The notes under the pieces were generated by a model. That model saw only the letters and a program-made list of their open reading frames with translations. It had not been told where the DNA came from and ran no database searches. DNA of 64,000 nt from Morinoia aosen (Eukaryota; Arthropoda; Malacostraca; Amphipoda; Talitridae), in contig CM059567.1 in NCBI GenBank assembly GCA_030386875.1, positions 79,849,130-79,913,129 of the forward strand, given 5' to 3'. This document shows, one piece after another, positions 43,146-54,200 of this stretch. Position numbers and translations under genes: made by a program. How positions within the stretch are numbered: position 1 is the first letter of the stretch; each line of letters opens with the position of its first letter.

Positions 43146-44239
43146 GTCTTTTAAATCGATAGTCTTTGCTATTACCTTCATTTTGATGTATATCAGTCGC
43201 ACGCTGAAATGGGTCAAGGGACACAGTAATCGGACAGAAACACATTGGGAAAGTCACCAAAATGAATCTACAATGCGCTATCATAGATTTTTGGCCTGCC
43301 GAGCAAAACTATGGTTCTAGTTTAATCAACGGCACTGTTTTGTATTTGCAAAGATAACTAATATATATATAATTAATCATATGTGCAGGTAATCGTCTTA
43401 TGCGTATTTCAAGATATCCATTGTAATTTAGAACTTGCCTACGCTGCAGAAAAATATCAGTCGGTATTGAGTGGAATTCATGCCTTCGATGTTTTTGACC
43501 GTTAATCAGTCAAATATTATTTTGAAAGTAAATCTGTCAAATTTTTGTTTGACAGCTGCATCAATTGCTGACAAAGACAATGCGAACGTCAGAAAGGGGG
43601 ATAGAAAAGTTCTGGCTGGTGGCGTGATGAACTTTCGAGGCATCATCATTGCAGAAGGCTTTCATAGCTTGATTTGCGGCACCCACAATTTTGAGTAAAC
43701 TCGTAGCATAGCCAGTTTGTTGGTAAGTTACTTTGGCAGTTTCTTCGGATCGTATGCTTCAATGGCAGTCTTAGTGCATAACTTGATGAACAGTGGGGAG
43801 TATTAATATCTGCTCAGATGGGAATGAAAAAATTAACGTTGTGAATTTGGGGAGCAGCAAATCTAGGGAGAGAGAAGTGTGAGCGAAAAGGCAAATTACT
43901 GTGGAGGAGTGCTGATGTATTTCGGTAGAAGTTGAGCTAGAGTACATTATAAAAGAATGCAGTGCCTGGTAGCCCTAATTCTGAGGGCGGGCGATGGCGA
44001 AGTGCTAGAATTGCGTTACGATGAAGTTGAATGGAGTACGTCGGTAGTTTTCAATGATGCACTGAGAATATCAGTTGGGATTTGGTGTATAGAAGTGTGT
44101 CTTTGCTCTGAATGTATTAGTAATAATTCAGTGATTAAATGACTGAAAGTGTACATAGGTAAGGAGTGCGTGAGTAGTGACCTTTTAGTCTATTGGTTTT
44201 GTTTGTAGGGTGCTTTGGTAGTGAACTCAGAGCGTCTGG
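43146..44239. other. No recognised gene
   Basis: Unique-looking DNA with short frames (43471-43698, 43957-44142) that show no domain. Confidence 0.45.
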
Positions 44240-44412
44240 CAGTGGGGAAGGAAAGCGTAGTAGTGAGCATGGAATGTGCGACAGTGAGTGTGGAAAATGA
44301 TGAGGGTCAGTGCAAAGAGCGCAATAGTGTGTTCGACTGTGATGGCGTTTTGCATGGAATGTGCGACAGTGAGTGTGGAGTGTGATGGCTGTGACCGAGC
44401 AGTGCGTGACAG
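44240..44412 (+). repeat. Minisatellite, left part
   Basis: Imperfect units of roughly 40-45 bp around GTGCGACAGTGAGTGTGGA and GTGTGATGGCTGTGACC. The array continues at 45653 after a transposon insertion. Confidence 0.8.
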
Positions 44413-44415
44413 TAA

Positions 44416-45649
44416 GGGTGCGTTCACACTACGAGCGGAGCGGCAATAATGTTTGTACAGGTTGAATGCAGAAACGCTTGGCTGTTCACACGACAAGCGG
44501 AGCGGAGCGGCGTGGCGCGGAGCAGAGCGGAGCGGCACGCTCGGGAAATTCGTTGGGATTTTTTGACGCTCCCGTCGAGCGTTTCTCCTCGGCTCTGCCT
44601 TTGGATCGTCATATCTTACAGGGGTAGAATTGTCGTTTGGATTAAAAAAATCTAGTATATAACTATTTATTTGTACAACTAATCATATAAAAATTATAAC
44701 TGATAGTGTAACATGTAATATTTTAGTGTAATTTCACCCATTTGGGTTCATTAATCATTTATTTCTACTTTCTTCTGCTTTCTCTGATAAGTTATTTTAT
44801 TATTGCTTCAGTTTAAGGAATTTATTTTGCTTTTCTCGTGATGTAGTTTCATCTTTCTTGTGATGCTGTGTATTTTATTATATGATCTTGATTAAAGTGT
44901 AATTATGTACGATTTTTTAATAAAGTTATCATTTTTTTTCCGTAAAATGGGAGAAAAAGGAGGCCGTATGATGATGAGGAGGACTCAATGAGTGTCAAAT
45001 ACACAATAAGTTGCAAAATTTTATGAGCTTGGGTGATTTTTTTCAATACTAACGGAAAGCATATCAGTGTTTCGAGAACTATTTGGTCAGGACAAGTCAA
45101 TATTTGTCAGTATTTTTCACTTAGGTTTCTCTGGCATAACCCTGAATTTCTGAAGGGAATTACTTTACGTTCACTCACGTTTAAGTCACCACAAGACTTT
45201 TTTGTTCGTACTGGCCTACGAAAACCTGTAGTAATATATGTGATACAGCCTATATGGAAAGACTTTAATTTTGCTTAAACTACTTTGCTTTACATGTATC
45301 CTCAATAAAAATTTGTGTATTGCTAAACAGCAAATTTATCTAATCTCGTTGGAAATTTTTCTTTCTATAAGGGATTGAAGTACATCAAAAGTTGCCGGCT
45401 TCATCCGTAAATACTCGTAGAATTGTGATTCATCTCTCCTCAGTGCTTCGAAGAGATAGTGGTATTCTCCATAGCGATCTCTCCTCATGTTGATGGGATG
45501 GATCCAGTGTTTCTGTTTTGCCGTCGAGCAACAAAAGCGCATTCACGGAACGCTCCATAGCGACTGATGCTTGTGTAGGTCGCTCTGCTCAGCTCACATG
45601 TGAACACACGCGCCGCGCCGCTCCGCTCCGCTCGTAGTGTGAACGCACC
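44416..45649 (-). mobile_element. PIF/Harbinger deletion derivative with TAA duplications
   Basis: 1234 bp bounded by inverted GGGTGCGTTCACACTACGAG (extending through repeated GGAGC motifs) and by TAA on both sides (44413-44415, 45650-45652), the target preference of PIF/Harbinger. The reverse strand retains the transposase N-terminus next to the right terminus (45336-45565). The catalytic part is gone, so it could only be moved in trans. A segment at 45105-45330 is shared with 27040-27240. It inserted into the minisatellite listed on either side. Confidence 0.9.
45336..45565 (-). pseudogene. PIF transposase N-terminal fragment
   Basis: On the reverse strand the start ATGGAG near 45565, the LLLLDGK block and then HWIHPINMRRDRYGEYHYLF, EALRRDESQFYEYLRMKPAT and LIERKISNEIR match the fragment at 16176-16406. 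A small deletion after DGK shifts the frame. Both fragments end after SNEIR with TAA at the same place, so they share the same internal deletion or exon boundary. Confidence 0.8.
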
Positions 45650-45652
45650 CTA

Positions 45653-45846
45653 AGTGTGGAGTGTGATGGCTGTGCCCGTGCAGTGCGTGACAGTAAGTGT
45701 GGAGTGTGTTGGCGGTGACCGTGCTGTGTGGGACAGTGAGTGTACGTGGAGTGTGATTTCAGTGACCGTGCAATGCACGATTCTAAGTGTTGAGTATGAT
45801 GACGGTGACCGTGCTGTGTGCAACAGTGAGTGTGGAGAGTGCCCAG
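45653..45846 (+). repeat. Minisatellite, right part
   Basis: Continuation of the array at 44240, with units such as GTGTGGAGTGTGATGGCTGT and GTGCGTGACAGTAA. Confidence 0.8.
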
Positions 45847-45973
45847 GCAGCAAAAATTATTTGGAAAATGTTGTGCCACTTCTGGGACTCAGCATTCGGG
45901 CGGTCTTGGTAACCAAAATTGTTCCCATGTTGGGATTTTAAAAACCGGGAAAATATAGGGAATTCATATGGGG

Positions 45974-46115
45974 ACGGAATTGGTACTCCAAACTGGGGGC
46001 GGAATTGGTACTCCAAACAGGGGACGGAATTGGTACTCCAAACTGGGGACGGAATTGATACTCCAAACTGGGGACGAATTGGTACTCCAAACTGGGGACG
46101 GAATCGGTTCACAAA
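45974..46115 (+). repeat. 25-bp minisatellite, about 5.5 units
   Basis: Tandem copies of GGGGACGGAATTGG followed by TACTCCAAACT; one unit is a base shorter. Confidence 0.9.
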
Positions 46116-46470
46116 ATTGAAATGAAATTGGTTCCAATTATATCAGACACAGGATATAGTCTTAAATATTTTTCACTGGGCCAGCAAATGAAATAAATAT
46201 TTTAATGTTATCACAGAAGAGCTAGAATCACATATATGAATACCCTCAGGTATTAAATTTGTTTGCAAGCATTATTAAAACAGAGCATCAAATAAATGGC
46301 AACACATGCATTCAAAATCAACAACAATCAAGCAACATTTTATTTTAATGACATCAATTCAGTATCAAATTAATTGAAAAATGCTTTGTGCCAGTAAGTA
46401 GTTGATAAAAATTAATTAACTACTGCATTGCTAATTACAACTAATAGTCACTTGCGGTATGATATAGGAA

Positions 46471-46544
46471 AGAGCCTACAGGGATTTGAACCCCAACCTT
46501 TCACTCATTCAGAGTGAACGCTCTTCCGTTAAGCTATAAGCTCC
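46471..46544 (-). tRNA. tRNA-like sequence (anticodon GAA by position) or SINE head
   Basis: The reverse strand folds as a cloverleaf of about 74 nt. It has a six-pair acceptor stem (GAGCTT/AGGCTC, one G-U), a D arm in TAGCTTAACGG...AGAGC and an anticodon stem TCACT/AGTGA around the loop CTGAATG. The T arm GGGG-TTCAAAT-CCCT follows. A box TAGCTTAACGG and B box GGTTCAAATCC fit the consensus. The sequence is not a typical animal tRNA-Phe, so a tRNA pseudogene or SINE promoter is more likely than a working gene. Confidence 0.5.
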
Positions 46545-47039
46545 ATGACAGTCATTGCGCAAGTAACATTTTTGTAATAATTTGCAAATAATTAAATTGC
46601 ACTGCTAATTTCTAGCACACTGCAAACATATTATTCAAACTTACCTCAAATGCTATCAATGCATCCGATACTGGCTGAACATGAAACTCTGAAGAACTTG
46701 GTGTATGTTGTATTCCAGCAGCCACCGAGTCCGTGGGACCAGATATGCGAATTGACTGGGGATCAACTGAAAGACGAAAAATACTTCAGAAAAGTATGGA
46801 TTGATAAATGTACTATGTACATGGAAATACAAATATGTTGAGAATAGTCCCAACAAATTCAAGGAGCATTTCCACCAACTCCTTAGGCAAAGGAATTGTT
46901 TATGTCCAATGCCATGAGGCCTCCTTGATGGTTGGTCGCTGACCCTTTGGCCGGAGGTTTCACCGTGGCAGAGGCAATAAAGTTGCTCATTAATGGCTCT
47001 ACCACAGTCCTAGTATAACCGCATACATATGCACAAATA
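46545..47039. other. No recognised gene
   Basis: The frame at 46650-46841 shows no domain. No repeat partner was noticed. Confidence 0.4.
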
Positions 47040-47530
47040 CATGCTTCTTTTGATATCTATAAATCTATTTAGACCACTGCTTCCAACTGACTAAAACTAA
47101 AGTTCAGTGAAAAATTTCACAACTTGAGATTAGTTCATATAATACGTCTCTATTCAATATAACTTCCTTTCATAACTTTAAATCTATTTAAACTGTTGCT
47201 TTCCGTTGACTAAAACTAAATTTCTGTGAAAAACTTCACAACTTAAGATTAAGTTCATATAATACGTCTCTATTCAATATATCTTCCTTTGATATCATTA
47301 AATCTATTTAAACTGTTACATTCCGTTGACTAAAACTAAAGTTCAGTGAAAAACTTCACAACTTAAGATTGAGTTCATATAATACGTCTCTATTCAATAT
47401 ATCTTCCTCTTATACCTGTAAATCTATTTGAACCGTGGCTTTCCCTTGACTGAAAATAAAATTCACTGAAACACCTTCACGACTTGAAATTTAGTTCATA
47501 AAATAATTTGCTACCCATTACAACTTCCTT
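47040..47530 (+). repeat. 120-bp tandem array, about 4 units
   Basis: AATACGTCTCTATTCAATAT recurs exactly every 120 bp (ending at 47160, 47280 and 47400), with AAATCTATTTAAACTGTTGC and CACAACTTAAGATT in each unit. The first and last units are more diverged. Satellite-like. Confidence 0.92.
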
Positions 47531-48174
47531 CCTTTCCATTGAGTAATCTAAATAATTCATTGCGAAAGAATATTAGCCTTAAAATTAGCTTCATCTAAAC
47601 TAGCTAGCTACTCGCAGGCTACTCGAGGAATTTCCCCTCTTTCACAGTACTTTTTTCTTCCGGCAATCCGATCTTTAGCATATGTTAGATTCAGTGCAAT
47701 TATCATGTTTACTTCCGATGCATGTGCAGTTTTGCCGGCTGGTGACCTCAAAGCAGCTTCTGCAAAAACCAACCAGTGGAAATGCTCATTCAATGTAGTT
47801 CAAATGAGCTATATTCAATAAACACAGAAAATGAGGTGAATATTTCAAATTTCTTATTCTCCTTCAAAATATGGCATAACTTTTAAATTTTTTCTTGTAA
47901 AAAAACAAGCACTCCGTTAGATTCAGCGAGTCGTTTTACATCCAAAAACACTCAATTTGAAATTTTTTATCATACGTAGAAAAAAGGCCCGAGTTCTGAA
48001 AGCATTGGAACTGAAAATCTAGAGATTTTTACGCATCATATCAAGAAAATTCAAATGGAAAACAAATAAATAAAAACAATTTTAGAAAGTTCAAATATGT
48101 TCTTATCCTTCATATAAATTTCATTTATGTGCTTGCAATAGTAATCACACAAGAAGGTTGGCAGAGGTGAACCA
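47531..48174. other. No recognised gene
   Basis: AT-rich; the frame at 47608-47793 has no motif. Confidence 0.45.
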
Positions 48175-48425
48175 TGCTGTTTTTTTTTAATAAAAACATG
48201 TATTTTTTTTATAAAAAATCATGACTAATAAACATTGCTATTAATAAATTTTATGGGACCAAAAAATCATGCCATTTTTCTAAAACATGTTTTTCTGCAG
48301 AAAATCATGACTAAAATCATGGATATTAACATATTTTATGGGACCAAAAAAAAAAAACAGACAAACTTAACAAAATTTGAGTGTGTGCAAAAAAAACACA
48401 TAAAAAACATGTTTTTTTTGCAAAA
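48175..48425 (+). repeat. AT-rich direct repeats
   Basis: The blocks AAAACATGT, AAAATCATGACTAA and ATTTTATGGGACCAAAAAA recur two to three times with a period of roughly 95 bp. Confidence 0.7.
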
Positions 48426-48576
48426 AAACTGCCATTAAATGAAACCGTTTTTTTGCATCACTAGATACTCCTCAACTGAAAACAGAAACACGCAGGCAGC
48501 ATTTTTTACACTCTGTTTTGTACAGTAGAACTTCATACACATCATTCAAAAGAATTGATGCATTAAAATCTAGTCG

Positions 48577-49460
48577 CTAAACAGAAGCAATGCACAATGA
48601 AAGGTACGTACCACGTATGCAGGAGCAGAGCTTCAACCCTATGAACTGCCGTTTTGTTCCTTTACCATGCATGGAGAACTGGACTGCTACTTCATTCTTT
48701 AAAACTTTCTTCATAATTTGATGCACAGTTGAATTCATACCTGCACCACTAAAGTTTGCCGGCATGATAATTAAGCTCTGTTTCTGAACATCATCATTCA
48801 GAATTGCTTCAAAATCTTTTACATTCTTCATTGGTTCAAGTGGTAATTGAGGAATTGTGTTTGGGTCAGTGATAGAAGTAACGTTTGCTTTATGTACTCT
48901 TTTCAGTAATTTTATTTCTTCTTTAAGGTCAAGAATGCTCTTGTGTAATTTTCCATAGGCTTCCACTTGTTTTTCAAAACACTTTTCAAGTTCCTTCACA
49001 ATTTGTGTATTACTGCCTTTCAATTCTTCATCAAAGAAAGCTTACATATCAGTAACATTCAATTTAGCTTCTTTTTTAGAAGGTCTAAACTGTTCTCTTT
49101 TTCTGATTTTTTGGGGAGGCTGGGGCACTTCATCGTCACTACTGGTGTCGCTGCAAGCACTAATTGCACTTTCAAGAAGTTCACCACCACTGTAAGGTTC
49201 TGTAGCACTTTGGTCTGAAGCCTCTTTTGATTTCTGTTTACATTCTTTGTAAGTAGATGCCGCTGAAATAACTCAGCACTTAATACAGCACCACTCATTT
49301 GATGGTGGTTCACATTTTTTGATCTTTTAAATCATTTTGGACATTTTATCCATGGATTTGTTTTCAGGCCAACGACAATACTGTTCATTATCGAGTTTTT
49401 GAAGCCAAGAAGTTGGAACACCTTCTACAGTGTTTTCCTTCTCAAAGTACACAATTGAAT
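48577..49460 (-). pseudogene. DUF4806-type protein, degraded or exon fragments
   Basis: On the reverse strand, IVYFEKENTVEGVPTSWLQ near 49430 is the start typical of DUF4806 proteins (v.F......vvp..Wl.....yWP). A Glu/Ser-rich linker and a likely coiled coil follow (LEKCFEKQVEAYGKLHKS, LDLKEEIKLLKRVHK). The DUF4806 core comes last: LPLEPMKNVKDFEAIL, IMKKVLKNEVAVQFSMHGKG and FIGLKLCSCI. The core ends at a possible splice donor (GTACGT). The N-terminal part has in-frame stops that introns might not explain. Such proteins occur both as host genes and inside transposons, and function is unknown. Confidence 0.55.
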
Positions 49461-50276
49461 ATATTTTAAAAATTCTAATAAATCAATGAAATCCAGCTGT
49501 CTTTGAATAAAAATTGAACAAAAAAATTCACATGACCCACAAACTGCAGTGTGAATGAAATTATAACATAAAAATTTATGTCAGGAATATGGGAACCTAA
49601 CTAATGCACAAAATGAACACAAGAACATAAGCTTGAAATGAACAAAGCACATAAAAGACTAGAACATAGACATCAACATTCATAGAAGAAGAAGTACAAT
49701 ATACCTTTTTTTGAAGGGTAGGATCAAACATTTCCTATAGATGTTGTTTCTTTTGATAATTTTGGTTTCAGAACTTTTGCTAACAATAAAAACATCAAAG
49801 AGTGAGGAAGAAGTTGGATATTTGGCGGCAGGTTTTGGATATTTGGATATTTGGCAGCCATAACTCTCGACAGAAGAATGTGTCATGTGAAATATTGTTA
49901 GCATCACCGTAGAGTTTCATTACGGTGTTTTGAAAATGAATGAGTTGAATTCTCTCCACTCACTTTCTTAAAACTGGCTCAACGTGACGCACAGGCGAAA
50001 ATTCTTTCTTTTTTAGGACTATTGGAAATCCTTCACAAAAAACTACAAAAACCTAATTTTCCAATAAATGCGTTATACCACTTTCATTGCTTGGTCTGTT
50101 CAACATTAACGAGAAATCACTGCGATAGTATAGAAGTCAGTGGAATATTTTGGTGAAAAGTACATAGTGCCTTAGTCACCCCTCAACTCAATGACTATGC
50201 CAATCCTTTCTAGTTTAATTATCCCTAAAATTCCATCAAGTCACTCAAGTGTTCAGTAAATGTCAGATGTACCATT
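49461..50276. other. No recognised gene
   Basis: AT-rich DNA. GGATATTTGG is repeated three times near 49818-49855. Confidence 0.45.
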
Positions 50277-50565
50277 GTGCTCTCCGTGGCACAGCGGTTA
50301 AGGGGTCAGACTTGTATGCTGGAAGTCGCGGGTTCGTAACCCGGCGCTGGCGCGGAGATTTTCCCCGTTGGGTATAAGGGAAAGGTCAAGCACAATACCC
50401 CACTCAACCCAGGTGTCGGAAATGGGTACCGGCTTTACGGGGGAACCGTCATGGTGTCCTATATATAGGGTTAGTTATAAGGCATTTGAAAAACCAATGC
50501 TAAGATCATATGTATCAGGCTTGATTGGAAATAAAGCATCCCAAAGATGCCGATGTTAACCTAAC
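50277..50565 (+). mobile_element. tRNA-derived SINE, full length
   Basis: It starts GTGCTCTCCGTGG. The A box is TGGCACAGCGG and the B box region is GGGTTCGTAACCC, one mismatch from consensus. The body shares all blocks with 1030-1579 and its 3' half with 30105-30275. The tail is a TTAACCT-type repeat from 50555 rather than plain poly-A. It is non-coding and would be transcribed by RNA polymerase III. Confidence 0.85.
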
Positions 50566-53500
50566 CTTTAACCTGATGTTAACCTTTGTAAGTTTTGTTA
50601 CTCAATAGATCCGTCTTCAACTCTGTGTATCAACCTTACGCACCTCAATAGAAGAAAATGTAAGATCGGCATCATAGCATGCGTAGAACTATAGATCGCA
50701 AGCCATCGACTCACAGGACGTCTACCTCGAGTACACGTAAGGCACGATCTTCAAACAGTTGCCCTAACGACACCATGGTGCCGATAGCATCCAAAGATCC
50801 TACCAGTACATTGAAAACTAAATATCCAAATCACTTCACATGACCCTCAATTTTTTCTAAAAAAAATTTGAGTTCATAACTATTTTGGGAAAGCGTCTAA
50901 TAAATTTATGTGTACCTAGTACATTATTTCATCGTTACTTATGCATAATGTTTTTCAATCTTTATGTCCTTAGATTGGACAGTTCTCCAGTTGTTTACTT
51001 GAAAGAAGAGAACATGATCAGCTCAGCAGCACTTTTTCTTTTAGCACAACGTGATCGCAACGATCGTTGAACACTTACGCTTGCTGAGTTGGTGAAATAA
51101 CCGTTGAAGAGTGGGTGAAAACATCGATCCTGTGTTGAGGCTTGTGGGACCGGGCACCTTACCCACGTAGGTTATGCGGAGACAAATTCAGGATATCTTG
51201 TTATGATTGGCAGTTACTGTCAGCATTGACTACCGAAGTCGACCCTCGACCACCCTCATTTTCATTCTTGAACACTTCATCGTCGGCCGCACCTGTGCGA
51301 CAGCCAAAATTAACAAAAGATACTACGGTTTGAAAAACTTGATTGCACTAAATTTGTGGATGTAGAAAGATATGATATTAATATTCGAAATATAATTAAT
51401 GAAAATTTACACTAAAATTGCTATAAGATCATTGCTCGAACAACTAATGATCGCCAAGCTCTTAGACATTGTTGAAAAGAAAAAATGCTTCTATCAGATC
51501 CTGTAGATCACTCATCGTCCACCTCACCAGCTCCATTGCATTTCTCTGCCCCACCAGCTTGAGCTTGGAGGTAAGCTTGACGTTGAACATGAACTTAAGC
51601 GTTGATAATTACAAAGTTTACAAGGACGCTAACTGTCAGGTGGTAATATCACACCGTTGATGATGAGCTCCGCAATGAAATAAGGGTCAATAACACCTGA
51701 ACGCTGAAACAAGCGTCAATAATGCAGCGTTTCAAGCAATAAGCTGTACCCCATCGGTGACGCCAAGAACGCTTTTGGTAATAATGAGTTGGGCAAAATC
51801 AGTGAGATAACTACGGCTTCGAACGACATCCTGAAAAACAGTAGTAACATGAGCAATATCCTGATCAATAACTTGTGCCAAATGAACCCCATGGCAGCGT
51901 TGCTTTGGAGACCAACAGCGCCGAGACCGGGTCCAAGAAGAGGTGAAGAAAACCTTTCATTGGCCCCAGCCGAGCAGACCACCTCCCCAGCCCAGCAGAC
52001 CGCCTTCTCCACCTCTGAGGATGGGCCGAGAAGACTACTAACGAGACCATAACCGCGTAGAAAACTTTCAAGCAAACCATCACTTTGTCCACCCAGTAGC
52101 CTGTGTCCTCTTTTATCGAAGGACAGAATTAGAAAAGCACGCCAATTTTTTTGTAATTCAACTTTAATCGATTAACATGTAAGAAGGTATAAAATTCACA
52201 AAACTTCAAATCAAAATTCAGTAATACTTAATAAGAAACGCATCTTGGAAGTACAGCAAAAGCTGATAGAGCAACCCTTCATACACACTCCATTCAAGGC
52301 AATCTAAGAGATCCAAGTGGGGCGTGCTTGTGCCAAAGGATTGGGTAAGAAGTGAACAAACTTGACTTTTGCGCCAGATAGCGATAACTTCGAATGCTAT
52401 ACGGATAACTTTGACGCTACTCACATTCCAACATATTCGGCAAGGCATGATCTCTGTCGAGAACAACTTCCAGCTAAATTACTTTTTTGGAAAATTAAAG
52501 ATCTGGATAACATTGTATGTCATATTTCTCTGCCGCAATATTGTTCGAAAGTTCTAAAACAACATGCGTGTTTACAAAAGGTTTTATATTACTATAAAAA
52601 ATAATGCTTGAGTAATAGTACTAAAAGTCAGCAAAAACGTTCAATCACGTTCTCATACTAGTTATTGCGTTGAAATTTTCATAATTATGAGAACACCATT
52701 TGTTAGAAATGCGTGTACTCGCTAGAGCCCTTGTGTGAGCTACTTTACTTTGTAACTGTAAAGACACGAGTGAATACTGAATGGATTTATATTCCAATGA
52801 TTTCACAAAGTTAACAATTATTTCTATGCTATTTAAACTTACTAAAAAACACCAGCGAACTCAATGAAAAAGATACATGCTGTCAGAATACATGCAACGT
52901 CAACAGTTTAGATGTCATCAACCCTGCACAAATGTCACAAGATAATTTTGCGATCAGAAATTTAAAAAAATTACAGATTGTTCAGTGAAGATTCGTCCAA
53001 TGCACCCAAAGTGATAAACAAAAAATTTCAAGTAAATTTGATGCATAATATCATGAGTGGTGAGAAGCCCGAAAGCAGTGAAAATCCTCCTCACTTTTCC
53101 CAAGGCGGTACAATTAATGTCACAGGTCGCATTGAAGTACTGCCACCGTACTGGTAACGTTCATTGAATGTTCAATTGGTGGAGTACGAACCAAAAGATT
53201 AAACGTATGTCAGCAAGGCTTAACATTCTTATAAAATTTTGAAACAAAAATGGTTGTTTGACAATCTCTGTGGTCATTTTACACCCAATTTGTGGTCTCC
53301 GAAAGTACTAGATTCAGAAAAAGCCCCAAGGATTATAACGCGTTGAGGCCTTGTGTATGAGAGACTTATCTCTACGCTCACCACACCGTTTTATCCCTTA
53401 GGGCAGCCTGGTGCAGGTGACTACTGCAGGGAATTGGGATCACAAAGTGTTGACGGCTTCGTTACGTCTCTGAAGTCGCAAAATATGTGAACAATGCAGC

Positions 53501-54019
53501 TGTAGAAGACTCGCCTCGGTCACATTTGTGTTGGTACCGTACTGTACAACGATAGTTGTACTTACGCCTGAAAATTCTAGTCCAGGCATACGAGAATAAC
53601 ATGTCAAGTAAACAGCCGAGGTTTTCCGATGATTCGGTAAGAAGCATGTTTAACGTTTAAGAATTAAATTGCAATTAAATAAATGTTTCGTTTTCAGTTA
53701 TTTAGAGTATTGACTTTATTGTCTCACGAAGTTTCGTTTAGTTATGTAATAAGTATTTGTACTATTCACATCGAAATTCATTTGTTCAATGTTTTTTCTC
53801 TACAGAAAAAAGTATTAATAAACGGAAACTATCGTCTTGAATCATCTTCAAATTTCCAAAAACAGAAAATAAAAAAAATAGTTTTCTACAGCAGCTATTT
53901 AAACAGATATTTTTGAAACATTTGTAGTAATATTATGCACACATTCAGGGATTTCATTGTGTATGAAGCTGCACTGAAATGCTCATTGAACTCTGTACGC
54001 ACATTAGACCCGTTAATAC
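50566..54019. other. Unrecognised DNA with decayed coding-like stretches
   Basis: Between about 50.9 and 53.5 kb the forward strand shows several protein-like pieces in different frames, for example around 51.8-52.05 kb and 53.1-53.4 kb, in a setting richer in GC than the flanks. The pieces are broken many times. I could not tie them to any known family, so this may be an old inserted gene or element. The flanks show nothing. Confidence 0.35.
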
Positions 54020-54027
54020 CTGTGATG

Positions 54028-54200
54028 CAGGGTTGCGGAGTCGGAGTTGGGAGTCGGAGTCGCCGGAGTCGCATGTTTTAGGGTGGGGTCGGTTTCGGAG
54101 TCGCTTTTCTGAATGTGTGTGGAATCGAAGTCGCTTTTCCGAATGTGGTGGAGTCGGAGTCGGAGTCGTTCATTCGGATAGTGGCGTCGAGGTTGGAGTC
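54028..54200 (+). repeat. hAT left end and GTCGGAGTC repeats
   Basis: The terminal inverted repeat is followed by irregular copies of GGAGTCGGAGTCG. Translations across it are low-complexity. Confidence 0.8.

Noticed and set aside
45974-46115. CRISPR-like array
   Set aside because: Units are contiguous without unique spacers; it is a minisatellite in an animal genome.
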